NCBI RefSeq assembly: GCF_010119205.1
Contig: NZ_WRXM01000002.1
Coordinates: 674,982-738,981, forward strand
DNA length: 64,000 nt
Direction of reading: 5' to 3'
Source: Haloarcula limicola
GTDB lineage: Archaea > Halobacteriota > Halobacteria > Halobacteriales > Haloarculaceae
The position numbers and the translations under genes were made by a program. The notes under the pieces were generated by a model. That model had not been told where the DNA came from and did no database searches. It was given only the letters and a program-made list of their open reading frames with translations. Of the stretch, positions 28,331-37,646 are shown piece after piece (positions within the stretch are counted from its first letter, which is position 1; each line of letters starts with the position of its first letter).

Positions 28331-30076
28331 ATGACCGGATCGTTTCGCCTGCTCGTGGCCGACCCGGCGGCCAGAACGCTGGAGACGGACACCGGTACGT
28401 GGGTCGTCGCCGGCGTCGACGTATCGAGTATCGAGCGCGTGCTTCGAGACGCCGGGTCAGTCGCCGAGGTCAAGCGAGAGCTGCCGTCGGTCACCGAGGA
28501 CGCCATCGCGGTCAACGTCGAGGACGACTCCGGGCGGACCGTCCACGCCTACCGGTCGGTCACCGGCGGTCACCGCCTCTACTGGACGGAGACCAACGGC
28601 GAGTTCGTCCTCGCGGACCACTTCCGCAACGCGCTGGCCGAAGTCCCGGTCGGGGAGCGGACGGTCAGCGACGAGACGGTAATCGACCACCTGCTGTTCC
28701 GCGCGCCCGTCGGCGCGACGGGGTTCGTCGAGGAGGTCGACGGCGTCGAACAGGGTGAGTGGCGCACCTGGCACCTCGACAGTGGTGAGACGACCAGCGA
28801 ACGCGTCGGGACGCTCTCGACGCGGACGGAGACGCCGCCGTCGCGGGCCCCCGCGGCCATCGAATCGACGTACGACGACCTGATGGCGACCGACGGGTTC
28901 GACGGCGACGCTATCAACCTCTACTCCGGTGGCGTGGACTCGACGCTCACCCAGACGTTCTTCGAGGGCTCGACGATGCTGAACGCCGGCGTGGACTCCG
29001 AGGAGTACGCCTACGAGGTCGAGTACGCGCGCGAGGGGGCCGACCACTTCGACGCGCCGTTCGAACAGGAGATGATCCCCGAGGCGGACGTCCTCGAACA
29101 CTTAGAGGACAGCATCGACGCGACCGGGTCGCCCTCCTGTCCGCTACAGGTGCTGATGGTGAACGAAGCCCTCCGGCAGTACTCCGGGCGACGCTACGTG
29201 ATGGCCGTCGGCGCGGACTCCATCTTCGGCAATACGCCCATGAGAGGACCGCGCTACGCCGACTGGGCCAGTCCGCTGCTGAACACCCCCCTCTCGCGCG
29301 GACTCGCTCGGTACGGACCCGGACCGGTCGGCGGGTTCGTCGAGTGGATGGACGAGCTCGACGCCCAGCTCGACCGTCCCATCGACGACGCCGATTCGTT
29401 CGCACACCAGTACGCGACGTACTCGAACCCCGGCTACGCGAAGCGGCTGTTCGATCCCTCGCTCGTCGACGACCGCGTCGCCGCCCAGACGGAGTACGTG
29501 ACCGAACGGGTGCCACTCGACGACACACACAGTCGGTTCGCCCGGCAGGCCGAGTGCCGGCACATGAACCTCGTCTTCGGCCACCGGGTCGGCGCGCGCT
29601 GGCGACAGCTGGCGATGGCCCACGGGAACACGCTGACCAACCCCTTCGAGACCCGGAGCATGATCGAGACGTCGCTGTCGATTCCCGCCGAGCGGCGCTT
29701 CGTCTCCGGCCCCAGACACCTCTACGACGTCTCGACGAAACACCATCTCAAGCAGTTGCTACGCGACCGGCTGCCGGAGTACCCCATCGGGCAGCCGAAG
29801 GGCGCGGGCGTGTTGCCGTTCCAGCGGTACCTGCGGTCGGGGCCGCTCTCGTCGGCCTTCGAGACGTACGAACCGCCTGCGTTCGTCCCCGACGACGAAC
29901 GCGAGTCCGTCATCGAGGGCAGCGGTCGGCAGTCCTGGAACGTCCTCACCTACGCCATCTGGCGCGACCGAGTCCTCGAAAACGCCGACCTCCCTCGCCT
30001 CTCGACGACGGAGGAGCGCACGTGGACGGTCCCCGAGCGAAGCGCTTCGCAGTCCTCCGGCGAGAGCGTGACGTGA
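28331..30076 (+). CDS. Asparagine-synthase-like protein lacking the glutaminase Cys
   Basis: 581 residues. The C-terminal two thirds are an asparagine synthetase ATP-pyrophosphatase domain with the PP-loop SGGVDST at residues 199-205 and VMAVGADSIFG downstream. The N-terminal ~185 residues sit where the class-II glutamine amidotransferase would be, but the essential Cys2 is absent (starts MTGSFRLL), so it cannot use glutamine in the usual way. Related proteins occur in archaeal polysaccharide clusters and in beta-lactam or lasso-peptide synthesis. A glycan-amidating or adenylating role is inferred. Confidence 0.82.
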   Translation: MTGSFRLLVADPAARTLETDTGTWVVAGVDVSSIERVLRDAGSVAEVKRELPSVTEDAIAVNVEDDSGRTVHAYRSVTGGHRLYWTETNGEFVLADHFRNALAEVPVGERTVSDETVIDHLLFRAPVGATGFVEEVDGVEQGEWRTWHLDSGETTSERVGTLSTRTETPPSRAPAAIESTYDDLMATDGFDGDAINLYSGGVDSTLTQTFFEGSTMLNAGVDSEEYAYEVEYAREGADHFDAPFEQEMIPEADVLEHLEDSIDATGSPSCPLQVLMVNEALRQYSGRRYVMAVGADSIFGNTPMRGPRYADWASPLLNTPLSRGLARYGPGPVGGFVEWMDELDAQLDRPIDDADSFAHQYATYSNPGYAKRLFDPSLVDDRVAAQTEYVTERVPLDDTHSRFARQAECRHMNLVFGHRVGARWRQLAMAHGNTLTNPFETRSMIETSLSIPAERRFVSGPRHLYDVSTKHHLKQLLRDRLPEYPIGQPKGAGVLPFQRYLRSGPLSSAFETYEPPAFVPDDERESVIEGSGRQSWNVLTYAIWRDRVLENADLPRLSTTEERTWTVPERSASQSSGESVT

Positions 30077-30275
30077 ACGTGAGGGAGCCGGGGATCGAGA
30101 GACGGCAGTAGTCAGCGCGAGACCGAATGGGAAAGCCGGGACGCGGTCGTCTGACGCCGGGTCATCGACTGATACGGAGATAGATTTTAATACGGTATCT
30201 TCCAAAGTCGGAGTCGAAACTGGGGCGTCGAACGGGCCGCGCTCGAACGAGCCCAGCGGAACAAGGTGAGAAGAC

Positions 30276-30611
30276 GTGAAGGGTCACGAAGAGAACGAAC
30301 CGAGACCGACCGATCGACCGATCAGCGTCGTCTCCACGGCCGCGAGGCCGGACATGGTCGTCGAACACGACTTCGACGACCCGCACAGCGAACTGACGGT
30401 GACCGTCGTCGACGCCGTCTCGAAGGCGGTCGGCGTCTCGCCGGCCGGCGTCGTCCCCCGCGTGAACGACCACGTCGACCCGGACGCGCTCGACCGTATT
30501 TTCCGACCCCGGCCCGACGGATCGGGACGGCAGGGCCGACTCACCTTCGAACTGGCCGACTGTCTCGTCGAGATCACCGGCGACGGGACGGTTCGCGTGT
30601 ACGACACGTAA
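30276..30611 (+). CDS. Solo HalOD1 domain protein (copy 3)
   Basis: 111 residues with HalOD1 features: TVTVVDAVSKAVGVSP, the turn HVDPDALDRIFRP and a terminal hairpin VEITGDGTVRV. The start is GTG 30276, supported by AGGTGA ending 6 nt before it. A TATA-like TTTTAATA lies about 90 bp upstream, so this transcript has a 5' leader, unusual among its neighbours. It is followed by copy 4, with which it shares DPDALDR and FRP. Confidence 0.82.
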   Translation: MKGHEENEPRPTDRPISVVSTAARPDMVVEHDFDDPHSELTVTVVDAVSKAVGVSPAGVVPRVNDHVDPDALDRIFRPRPDGSGRQGRLTFELADCLVEITGDGTVRVYDT

Positions 30612-30713
30612 TCCGAGCGGATTCGGTCTCCCTATCCATATACCGGCCCGGGTGTGCCGGGGGATAAGAATATATGCCAAACTGTTTCATGGGTGGACGT
30701 GTATAGGGTAGGT

Positions 30714-31007
30714 ATGCACGAGAACGTGGAAAGGCGCTCCCTTTCCGCGGACCGGCCCCTCTCTGAGTCCGTCGTCAGAGCCATCGCCGACGCCGAGGAC
30801 ATCGAACCGGCGCAGGTGGCCAGTCGGGTCTACGACGTCGTCGACCCGGACGCGCTCGACCGGCTGTTCCGGCCGGCGAACGACCAAACGCGACGGGAAG
30901 ACGCCCAACTGTTCTTCCGACTGGACGACTACGAGGTCACCATTCAGGGCGGAGAGCTCGTCGTCGTTCGACCCGCCCGGCCCGCGGGGTCGCTGGAACA
31001 GAACTGA
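30714..31007 (+). CDS. Solo HalOD1 domain protein (copy 4)
   Basis: 97 residues: SESVVRAIADAEDIEPAQVA, the turn DVVDPDALDRLFRP and the hairpin VTIQGGELVVV. A GTG at 30699, in frame five codons upstream, lies nearly at the start predicted from the TATA-like AATATATG at 30669-30676, so translation may begin there. Likely a recent tandem duplicate of copy 3. Confidence 0.82.
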   Translation: MHENVERRSLSADRPLSESVVRAIADAEDIEPAQVASRVYDVVDPDALDRLFRPANDQTRREDAQLFFRLDDYEVTIQGGELVVVRPARPAGSLEQN

Positions 31008-31153
31008 GTCGGGGTATTCGAACACCGACAGGCCGAGGCGGGACCAGTACCCGAGCGACGGTCGGTCTCGACGAGTTATGCGATAACGAGAAGGACACGG
31101 CCGCGGCGACGCCGCCCGATAGCAACGGGGGAACAGCGACTTCGGTCGGCCGC

Positions 31154-32464
31154 TCAGGACTGCTGTAGCTTGAGGAGGCCCGAGGGCGTGGTGACCTCGA
31201 TCTTGTCCTGGCTCTGCCAGTCCTCGATGATGTCCAGCAGGTGGTTGAAGTGCTCCTTGTCGACGCTCTGGTCTTTGCCGATGTTGCCGAAGTTGACGAC
31301 GGTGAGCTGGTTGTACTTCGCCGCGAGGTTGATCATCCGGGCCGCGCCGTTCAGGTCCGCGCCGCTGACCGTCGAGACGGCGGAGGTGCCGACCGGCGGG
31401 ATGGCGTTCGGTCCCGCGCCGTAGGCGAAGCCGTACTCGTGGAACTCGTCGACGAGGTCAAGCGTCGTCCTGTTGTAGCTCCCGTACGGGATGGACATGA
31501 ACCGCATTCCCTCGCGGAACCCTTTCAGGCGGAGGTACTCCTTCGTCTGTTTGATGGTCCGGCGCTGTTCGTCCTCCGAGAGTTCCGGCAGCGGCGTGCC
31601 GATGTGCGGCGAGGAGACGACGTCCCAGCCGGCGTCCTGCATCTCTCGAAGTTGGCCCGTCGTGAGCGCGCCGTCGCTGTTGATTCGGTCGGGGACGGCG
31701 GCGACCATCGCGGACATATCGCGCTTCTGGAGCTCCTGGAACGCCACGTCGTACTGGGACGCGTACGTGTCGCTGAACGAGAGCATGACGCGGCCCTTGT
31801 CGGTGGGCTTCTTGTGTTTGCGGAGGTCGTCGACGACGAAGTTGATGGGTTCGCCGTCAGAAAGGACGACGATGCGGAGCTCCTGGACGCTCTTCAGCAT
31901 GGGGTCGCCGCGGAGGCCGGTGTAGCCGAGGTCGACGCGCATCCAGCCGTTCATGGCGTCGGGGATGTAGCGCCGGCAGACGAGGTGGTCGCTCCGGGCG
32001 GGGGCGATGACCTCCATCGCGAGCTTGCCCGGGCTGGGTTTCTCCATCTTGACGGCGATCGAGAGGTTGTTTTTCGTGAGGTCGAGGCCGTCGGGGTAGG
32101 CCTTGTACATCCCCGCGCCGCCGCCGGAGGGGTTCTGAATGCGGACGGATTGGCTGCCGCGGAAGACGTCCTCGGTTTCGGCGGAGACGTCGCCCTGAAT
32201 CGTCCCCCAGTATTCGAGATCCTCGAAGTCGTCGAGGACCGTCCCGCGGTCCGTGTAGTCGAACTCTTGAGTGGGGGTGCCCGTCTCCTCGGGCGTCCCC
32301 GTCCCGTTCTCGGTCTGCGCCGGGGCCTGCGTCGCCGTCCCGTCGCCCTCGGGCGTCTGGGTGTCTGACTGACCGGAATCTCCGAAGGCACCGCACCCCG
32401 CGAACGCAGCGGCACCCGCTGCGGTTGTCGTGAGGAACGCGCGGCGGTTGGAGTTGCGTTTCAT
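31154..32464 (-). CDS. Tat-exported lipoprotein with degenerate polysaccharide-deacetylase domain
   Basis: 436 residues. The N-terminus NRRAFLTTTAAGAAAFAGCG has a Tat motif and a lipobox with the lipid-anchored Cys, followed by a Thr/Gly/Glu-rich linker to about residue 65. Residues about 70-215 are a carbohydrate-binding-like beta-sandwich. Residues about 225-430 resemble a NodB polysaccharide deacetylase: VMLSFSDTY in place of the usual TFDDG, a single His in SSPHIGTPL, and SIPYGSYN as motif 3. Metal ligands look incomplete, so it may bind glycan instead of deacetylating it. Confidence 0.8.
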   Translation of the reverse strand: MKRNSNRRAFLTTTAAGAAAFAGCGAFGDSGQSDTQTPEGDGTATQAPAQTENGTGTPEETGTPTQEFDYTDRGTVLDDFEDLEYWGTIQGDVSAETEDVFRGSQSVRIQNPSGGGAGMYKAYPDGLDLTKNNLSIAVKMEKPSPGKLAMEVIAPARSDHLVCRRYIPDAMNGWMRVDLGYTGLRGDPMLKSVQELRIVVLSDGEPINFVVDDLRKHKKPTDKGRVMLSFSDTYASQYDVAFQELQKRDMSAMVAAVPDRINSDGALTTGQLREMQDAGWDVVSSPHIGTPLPELSEDEQRRTIKQTKEYLRLKGFREGMRFMSIPYGSYNRTTLDLVDEFHEYGFAYGAGPNAIPPVGTSAVSTVSGADLNGAARMINLAAKYNQLTVVNFGNIGKDQSVDKEHFNHLLDIIEDWQSQDKIEVTTPSGLLKLQQS

Positions 32465-32708
32465 CTCGCTTGCCCCTTGCCCCTGTCGTCCCTTTACATT
32501 GAAGTTGCTAAAGTGCTATTAGACCGGACATAAGCTCGTTTCGCGCCATTTTGCGGGATCGGCGAAACCGCGGCACGTGACCGGTGTACGTCGTGAGATA
32601 GCCGTGCGAAACAGGCCCACGCCCGATGTCAGAATTTATTCACGAATCGCAGCTACGGCCGGAAAAGGGGCGGGAGCGGCGGGCTGGCCGACGTGTGAGT
32701 CCGTCGAT

Positions 32709-33044
32709 TCAGGGCATCCCGCTTCGGACGGCACACGAGAGGAGGACGAGCGCGAACGCCATGACGGTGAGCCACTGTCCCGTGGGAGACTGTAGTAGTA
32801 CGAGAAGATCGTAAGCCAGCGCCGGCTGCGTAACGCGCTCGACGGCGATCGTTATCAGGAGAATGCCGGTGATACCGGCGACGAGGCGAACGGCGAGTTC
32901 GATCGGGTGTTCGCTCGCCGCGTGACGAAACTGCGTCGAACGGGCGGAGAACGACGACGACTGCCCGCGGATCTCGTCCCCCTCGACGTGGTGGCCACCC
33001 CCGTATTCGCGGTTCGACCGCTCGGTCCGATTCGCATCGCGCAT
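32709..33044 (-). CDS. Small membrane protein, unknown function
   Basis: 111 residues: a polar N-terminal ~50 residues, then two hydrophobic segments (VRLVAGITGILLITIAV and WLTVMAFALVLLSCAV). A TATA-like GTAATTATG about 30 bp above the ATG at 33044 supports a real, leaderless gene. Divergent from moxR. Confidence 0.62.
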   Translation of the reverse strand: MRDANRTERSNREYGGGHHVEGDEIRGQSSSFSARSTQFRHAASEHPIELAVRLVAGITGILLITIAVERVTQPALAYDLLVLLQSPTGQWLTVMAFALVLLSCAVRSGMP

Positions 33045-33137
33045 GTGTGTGGCTACTTACTCTAGGTGCATAATTACGACACCGTTAAGCGAGGGCGCGG
33101 ACGCTCGACCGACCGCCATCGAACCACTTAGGTTGGC

Positions 33138-33145
33138 GATAATAA
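33138..33145 (+). promoter_or_regulatory. TATA-like box for moxR
   Basis: GATAATAA centred 29 bp before ATG 33171. Confidence 0.5.
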
Positions 33146-33170
33146 GGCCGTTCGGCCGTGAGACGGGAAC

Positions 33171-34163
33171 ATGGACGCAACCGCGGTTCGAGCGCAGTGT
33201 ACGGCGCTGCTGGAGGAAGTGAGCCGAGCGGTCGTCGTCGACGACGAGGTGTTGCGGACGGTTCTCGCGGGGTTTCAGGCCGGCGGTCACGTCCTCTTAG
33301 AGGACGCGCCGGGGACCGGCAAGACCCTGACCGCCCGGTGTTTCGCGACGGCGCTGGGGCTCTCGTACTCCCGGGTGCAGTTCACGCCCGACCTCCTCCC
33401 CTCGGACGTGACCGGCACGCACGTCTACGAGGAGACCGAGGGGGACTTCGAGTTCCAGCCGGGACCCGTCTTCGCCAACGTCGTGCTGGCCGACGAGATC
33501 AACCGCGCGTCGCCGAAGACCCAGGCCGCGCTGCTCGAAGCGATGGAGGAGGGGCAGGTGACCGTCGACGGGGAGACCCACCCGCTCCCGGAGCCGTTCT
33601 TCGTCATCGCCACGCAGAACCCGGTCGAACAGGAGGGCACGTTCCCGCTGCCGGAGGCCCAGAAGGACCGCTTCGTCGTGAAGACGAGCCTGGGCTTCCC
33701 CGGGATGGAGGGCGAGCTCGAACTCATCGACCGGCGGGCCTCCCGGACGAGTCAGACGCCCGCCGTCGAGCCCGTCTGTGACGACGCGGACGTGCGGCAA
33801 CTCAGGGCGGCCCCCGAGGCGGTCCACGTCGAAGACGACGTCCGCCGCTACATCGCCACGCTCACCCGAGCGACGCGGTCCGACGAACGAGTCGACGGCG
33901 GCGTCTCGCCGCGGGGGACTCAGCGGCTGTTCGAGGCCGCCCGCGCCGTCGCGGTCGGGAACGGCCGGGAGTACGTCACGCCCGAGGACGTGAAGTTCGT
34001 CGCGGAGTCGGTGCTGGCCCACCGGCTCGTCCTGACGGCCGACGCCCGCGTCGACGGCGTCGAGAAGGCGGACGTGGTCGCGGACATCACCGAGGAGACG
34101 CAGGTGCCGACGGTCAATTATACAGCGCCAGCGTCAGCAACAGCCCCGAACCGAGCAGACTAG
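33171..34163 (+). CDS. MoxR family AAA+ ATPase
   Basis: 330-residue chaperone-like ATPase. Walker A is DAPGTGKT, Walker [17 protein letters not shown], sensor 1 ATQNP. The MoxR loop [19 protein letters not shown] and the C-terminal lid are present. MoxR proteins act with VWA/DUF58 proteins in maturation of enzymes or envelope complexes. The usual partners (DUF58, DUF4129) lie next to it but on the opposite strand, and its last 50 bp overlap the end of the convergent DUF7519 gene. Confidence 0.93.
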   Translation: MDATAVRAQCTALLEEVSRAVVVDDEVLRTVLAGFQAGGHVLLEDAPGTGKTLTARCFATALGLSYSRVQFTPDLLPSDVTGTHVYEETEGDFEFQPGPVFANVVLADEINRASPKTQAALLEAMEEGQVTVDGETHPLPEPFFVIATQNPVEQEGTFPLPEAQKDRFVVKTSLGFPGMEGELELIDRRASRTSQTPAVEPVCDDADVRQLRAAPEAVHVEDDVRRYIATLTRATRSDERVDGGVSPRGTQRLFEAARAVAVGNGREYVTPEDVKFVAESVLAHRLVLTADARVDGVEKADVVADITEETQVPTVNYTAPASATAPNRAD

Positions 34164-34794
34164 CGAGCACGGGCAGCGAGAGTCCGGTCACGTCGGCGTC
34201 GACGACGACCTGCACGGCGAGAATGGCGCCGACGCCGACGGCCGCTGTCGCGCCCGCGTGAGTCAGTTCGACCGTCCGCGTCTTCGCTTCGCGGCCGACC
34301 TGTTCGCCGAGGTTCACGGCCTGTTCCGCGAGGTCCCACGCGAGTACCGTCCCGACGCCGGCGACGAGCAAGCCGGTAGTGTCGGTCCCGTACACGGCGG
34401 CGCTGGCGATCACCGAAACCAGCAGTAGCCCCGTTCCGACCGAGACGAGCGCGCGCTCGCGGCCCGCCCAGACCGGGCCCAGCGCGAGGGCGAGGACGAA
34501 CAGCCCGACCAGTCCGGGATACAGTTCGATGCCGTCGCTGAACGACGCGACCCGCGTGCTCCCGAGCGCCAGCGCCCCGGCGACGCCGACCGTCCCGAGC
34601 GACGAGAGCGCGAGACCGGCCGCGACGTGACTGCGCCGACGCAGTTCGAGGCCGAGCGCCAGCGGGACGAGCGCGACGAGCGTCGCCCCGACGGTGAGCC
34701 GCTGGGCCGGCGTCGTCCCGACCAGCGCGAGCGCGGCCGCGCCGACGAGCACCGACAGCGCCGCGCTCAGGCGGGTAGGACGGTGCGTCGTCAC
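34114..34794 (-). CDS. Membrane protein of the MoxR/DUF58 cluster (DUF7519-like)
   Basis: 226 residues, almost entirely hydrophobic, about seven to eight TM segments. GTG start at 34794 overlaps the DUF58 stop as GTGA; the longer frame upstream is only the DUF58 gene read in another frame. Its 3' end overlaps the moxR 3' end by 50 bp tail to tail. Last gene of a four-gene coupled operon. Function unknown; family name from memory. Confidence 0.78.
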   Translation of the reverse strand: MTTHRPTRLSAALSVLVGAAALALVGTTPAQRLTVGATLVALVPLALGLELRRRSHVAAGLALSSLGTVGVAGALALGSTRVASFSDGIELYPGLVGLFVLALALGPVWAGRERALVSVGTGLLLVSVIASAAVYGTDTTGLLVAGVGTVLAWDLAEQAVNLGEQVGREAKTRTVELTHAGATAAVGVGAILAVQVVVDADVTGLSLPVLASLLGSGLLLTLALYN

Positions 34795-36062
34795 GCCGAC
34801 CACCGCTCCTGCGCTCGGACGAGCGCCGCCCCGTAGGACCGGTCGGGCGTCCACTCGACGGTTCGGACGCCGCTCTCGCGCAGTGAATCCAGCCGCCTCG
34901 ACCGCTCGAACCCGGCGAGGCGGCCGCCGACGCTCTCCTCGTTGGTCACGTCTGGTGAGATGACCGTCACGGCGTGGCCGTCGGCCTCCAGCCGCAGACA
35001 CGTCTCGACGATGGCGTCGTCCGGCAGCGGCGAGAACAGCACGACCTGCGTGTCGCCGCGCAGTCGCTTCCGGAGTTCGGCCGCCTGTTCGGACAGCGCG
35101 TCGGCCGTCGTCGGCTCGGCCGGGCGGTGGACCGACAGCGTCGGGTGAGACGCGAGCAGGTCCCGCCCGCGGGCGGCCTGTTCGGTCCCCGCTCCCGGCG
35201 CGAGCCAACAGAAGTCGGTGCCGAACCCGGCGAGGCCGACCTGGTTAGCGGTTTCCAGCAGCTCGCCGAAGGTCTGTTCGATCGCGCCCAGACAGTGCGA
35301 GACGGCGTGGGGTTCGCCCGACGCTCGGGTCCGAAAGGCGGCCTCGCGGCCGTCGAGACACAGGACCACGGAGGTCGCCCGCTCCTCGCGGTACTCGGCG
35401 GTCGCCAGTTCGCCGGTCCGGGCGAAGCGCTTCCAGTCGACGCGGGAGAGCGGGTCGCCCGCGCGGTAGTCGCGGGTGCGGTGAAACTCGATACCGCTCC
35501 CGCCCTCGTCGGTGACGAGGTCGCCGACCCGCCGGCCGGTCTGTCGCCGGAGCGGGACCGCCGGCACCGACGACTCGCAGGCGAGGCTGGTGTCGGTGCC
35601 GACGGCGGTCTCGACCTCGTTCGCCCCCGCGATATCGCGGGCGACGACCGACGCCGGTTCGAAGCGGTGGACGCCGCGGGTCGCGCGGACGGTGTAGGAG
35701 AACGTCGTCGAGGCCCCGGGCCGCAGGACCGCCGCGTGACGGGGCGTCCCGTCGATCACCGACAGCATGGGCGGGACGCCGTCGACGAGGCGGCAGTCGG
35801 TCAGCGTCGATCCGCCGGTGTTGCGGACCGTCACCGTGACCTCGACCGGGTCGCCATCGGCGGGTTCGTCCGCGTCGGTTGCCCGCTCGATGTCCAGCGA
35901 GACGGTCGGCGGGCGCGTCAGCCGCGGGTACGCCGCGAGGGCGACCCCGGCCGTCGCGAGCAGGAGGAGCGACGGTCGCTTGAGCAGGACGCCGGCCGCA
36001 CCGGCGAACAGCGCGACGCCGACGACGCCGCGCCACCGCGTGGTCGTCCGGGTCGTGCTCAT
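34791..36062 (-). CDS. DUF58 domain protein
   Basis: 423 residues. Two N-terminal TM segments are followed by a beta-rich CARDB-like region (VEVTVTVRNTGGSTL). The DUF58 signature GIEFHRTRDYRAGDPLSRVDWKRFART lies near residue 210, and a von Willebrand-A-like part after it. DUF58 proteins partner MoxR ATPases. Start ATG 36062 overlaps the upstream stop as ATGA. Confidence 0.92.
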   Translation of the reverse strand: MSTTRTTTRWRGVVGVALFAGAAGVLLKRPSLLLLATAGVALAAYPRLTRPPTVSLDIERATDADEPADGDPVEVTVTVRNTGGSTLTDCRLVDGVPPMLSVIDGTPRHAAVLRPGASTTFSYTVRATRGVHRFEPASVVARDIAGANEVETAVGTDTSLACESSVPAVPLRRQTGRRVGDLVTDEGGSGIEFHRTRDYRAGDPLSRVDWKRFARTGELATAEYREERATSVVLCLDGREAAFRTRASGEPHAVSHCLGAIEQTFGELLETANQVGLAGFGTDFCWLAPGAGTEQAARGRDLLASHPTLSVHRPAEPTTADALSEQAAELRKRLRGDTQVVLFSPLPDDAIVETCLRLEADGHAVTVISPDVTNEESVGGRLAGFERSRRLDSLRESGVRTVEWTPDRSYGAALVRAQERWSA

Positions 36063-36661
36063 CGGTCGGCCTCCCCCGATTTCGCCTTCGTCGCGATCGC
36101 TTCGGCGGTTCGGCGCGCGCCGCGCTGGAACCACGTCTGGCCGCGGGCCGCCGCCCGGAGCCGCGAGCGAACCGGCGGCGAGAGCGAGGCCCCGAGGAAG
36201 GCCGCTGCGTCGGGGTCGTCGGTCCAGTCGCCCGCCTCGACCCGCTTCCGGGCCTCCGCCCGGCGGCAGCCCTCGGCGGCGAGTTCGGCGCGGACTGCGT
36301 TCTCGCGGAGGCGTTCGCGGACCGTCTCGCGGCGGTCGGAGAACAGGCGGGCGCGCAGGCCGACCTTACTGTCGACCGTCTCGTCGAAGTCGCTCCCGAA
36401 GCGGGGCGCGCGCTGTACCGTCTCCGGTCGGGGCGGCGTCGCCTGCGCTACGTCCGTGACCGCCCGGCCGCCCAGTACCGCCGCGACGAGCGCGAGCGCG
36501 GCGACGCCGAACGCGGCGACGAGGAGGTAATCGTTGCCCAGCGCCGCGACGGCGGCGTCGGTCGGAACGGCCGACGCCAGTCCCGGTTCGAGGACGAGCA
36601 GGCCGGCGGCGGCGAGGGCGATCGATCCGGCCGCCGCGAAGACGCCGCGGGCGGCGTTCAC
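36059..36661 (-). CDS. Membrane protein of the MoxR/DUF58 cluster (DUF7269-like)
   Basis: 200 residues with two N-terminal TM segments (about 6-28 and 45-68) and a basic/acidic helical cytoplasmic region rich in Arg and Glu (RRETVRERLRENAVR). GTG start at 36661 overlaps the DUF4129 stop (GTGA). Second gene of the operon. Function unknown. Confidence 0.8.
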   Translation of the reverse strand: MNAARGVFAAAGSIALAAAGLLVLEPGLASAVPTDAAVAALGNDYLLVAAFGVAALALVAAVLGGRAVTDVAQATPPRPETVQRAPRFGSDFDETVDSKVGLRARLFSDRRETVRERLRENAVRAELAAEGCRRAEARKRVEAGDWTDDPDAAAFLGASLSPPVRSRLRAAARGQTWFQRGARRTAEAIATKAKSGEADR

Positions 36662-37485
36662 GCCGACTCCCCTCCGAGGTCGAGCCGGGCGAGGGACTCC
36701 CGCGCCCGCCGCTCGTGGTCCGGGGTCGGCCCCGATTCGGCGTAGCGCACCTCGCGGAACGTCTCCGTGAGCCGCCCGACCGCCTCGGGGTCGAGTCCCG
36801 CCTCGACCGCCCGCCGGCGACACTCGTCGGCCGTCTTCGCCCACGGCCGGTCGATATCGAGATGCGTGACCATCGCGTACCACGCTCGGTGGACGTCGTC
36901 GCCGAACTGCCCGTCGTCCCACGGCCCGACTATCGGATCGGACTCACCGGCGTCGCCGCGGCCGCCATCGGGGACGAACGCGAGCGCGAGCGCCGCGATT
37001 CGGGCGCGGTAGCGATAGGCGAGCGCGGCGACGGCACCGACGGCGAGCGCCGCCAGCGAGTACGGGAGCAGCGCCGTCAACAGTTCGAGCAACTGTTCTA
37101 CGAACGAGGGCGTCGGGTCGGTAGACGCGTCCTCGGACTGCGTCGACGCGCCGCCCGAAGAGCCGCCGTCCCCGCTCGAAGCGCCGCTATCGGCCGACTG
37201 GCGCTGTCGTTCCCGAGCGTTCGAGCGCTTCCCCTGTTCGACCCGCTCTCTGTTCGATTCGATGCTCTCGTCGATGGCCTCGGCCGACTCCTGTCCGACC
37301 GGCTGCGCGTCGAAGTCCATATCGAGGACGTCCGCCGGCGCGCCCGACACCGTGGTGTCGAGGGTCGTCCCCGCGACGCCCAGCGTGGCCATACAGAGCG
37401 CGGCGACGGCGATCGAGAAGAGCTGATTCCGGTCCATCGTCACCCGCCCGCGCGGGGAGCACTGCAGTTCATCGTCTGTCGACAT
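36658..37485 (-). CDS. DUF4129 domain membrane protein
   Basis: 275 residues: an N-terminal hydrophobic signal/anchor (LFSIAVAALCMATLGVAG), a Ser/Gly/Gln-rich linker, a central TM segment (LPYSLAALAVGAVAALAYRY) and a C-terminal DUF4129 helical domain (VHRAWYAMVTHLD, KTADECRRRAVEAGLDP, TFREVRYAESGPT). Bacterial members sit beside transglutaminase/DUF58/MoxR genes. First gene of the operon. The TATA-like CATAACTAA at 37508-37516 supports ATG 37485. Confidence 0.85.
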   Translation of the reverse strand: MSTDDELQCSPRGRVTMDRNQLFSIAVAALCMATLGVAGTTLDTTVSGAPADVLDMDFDAQPVGQESAEAIDESIESNRERVEQGKRSNARERQRQSADSGASSGDGGSSGGASTQSEDASTDPTPSFVEQLLELLTALLPYSLAALAVGAVAALAYRYRARIAALALAFVPDGGRGDAGESDPIVGPWDDGQFGDDVHRAWYAMVTHLDIDRPWAKTADECRRRAVEAGLDPEAVGRLTETFREVRYAESGPTPDHERRARESLARLDLGGESA

Positions 37486-37605
37486 ACTGTAACGTACCTG
37501 ACTGGTTAGTTATGCAGGCGCTAAGGGGAGAATCGCGCCGTCTGGTGGTTCCGGCCCGTTTCGGGCTCGCTCGGCCCGGTCTCCCGCGTCGGTCGCTTAG
37601 CTCGC

Positions 37606-37615
37606 GTATAATAAC
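37606..37615 (+). promoter_or_regulatory. TATA-like box for the nucleotidyltransferase-flippase operon
   Basis: GTATAATAAC about 37 bp before ATG 37647, predicting a short (~10 nt) leader. Confidence 0.45.
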
Positions 37616-37646
37616 ACGTCGAGGGACAGAAGGGGAGACAAGAGCT

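Noticed and set aside
36062-36922. N-terminal extensions of the MoxR-cluster genes (long frames upstream of 36062, 36661 and 34794)
   Set aside because: They are the preceding genes read in another frame; ATGA/GTGA overlaps give better starts.
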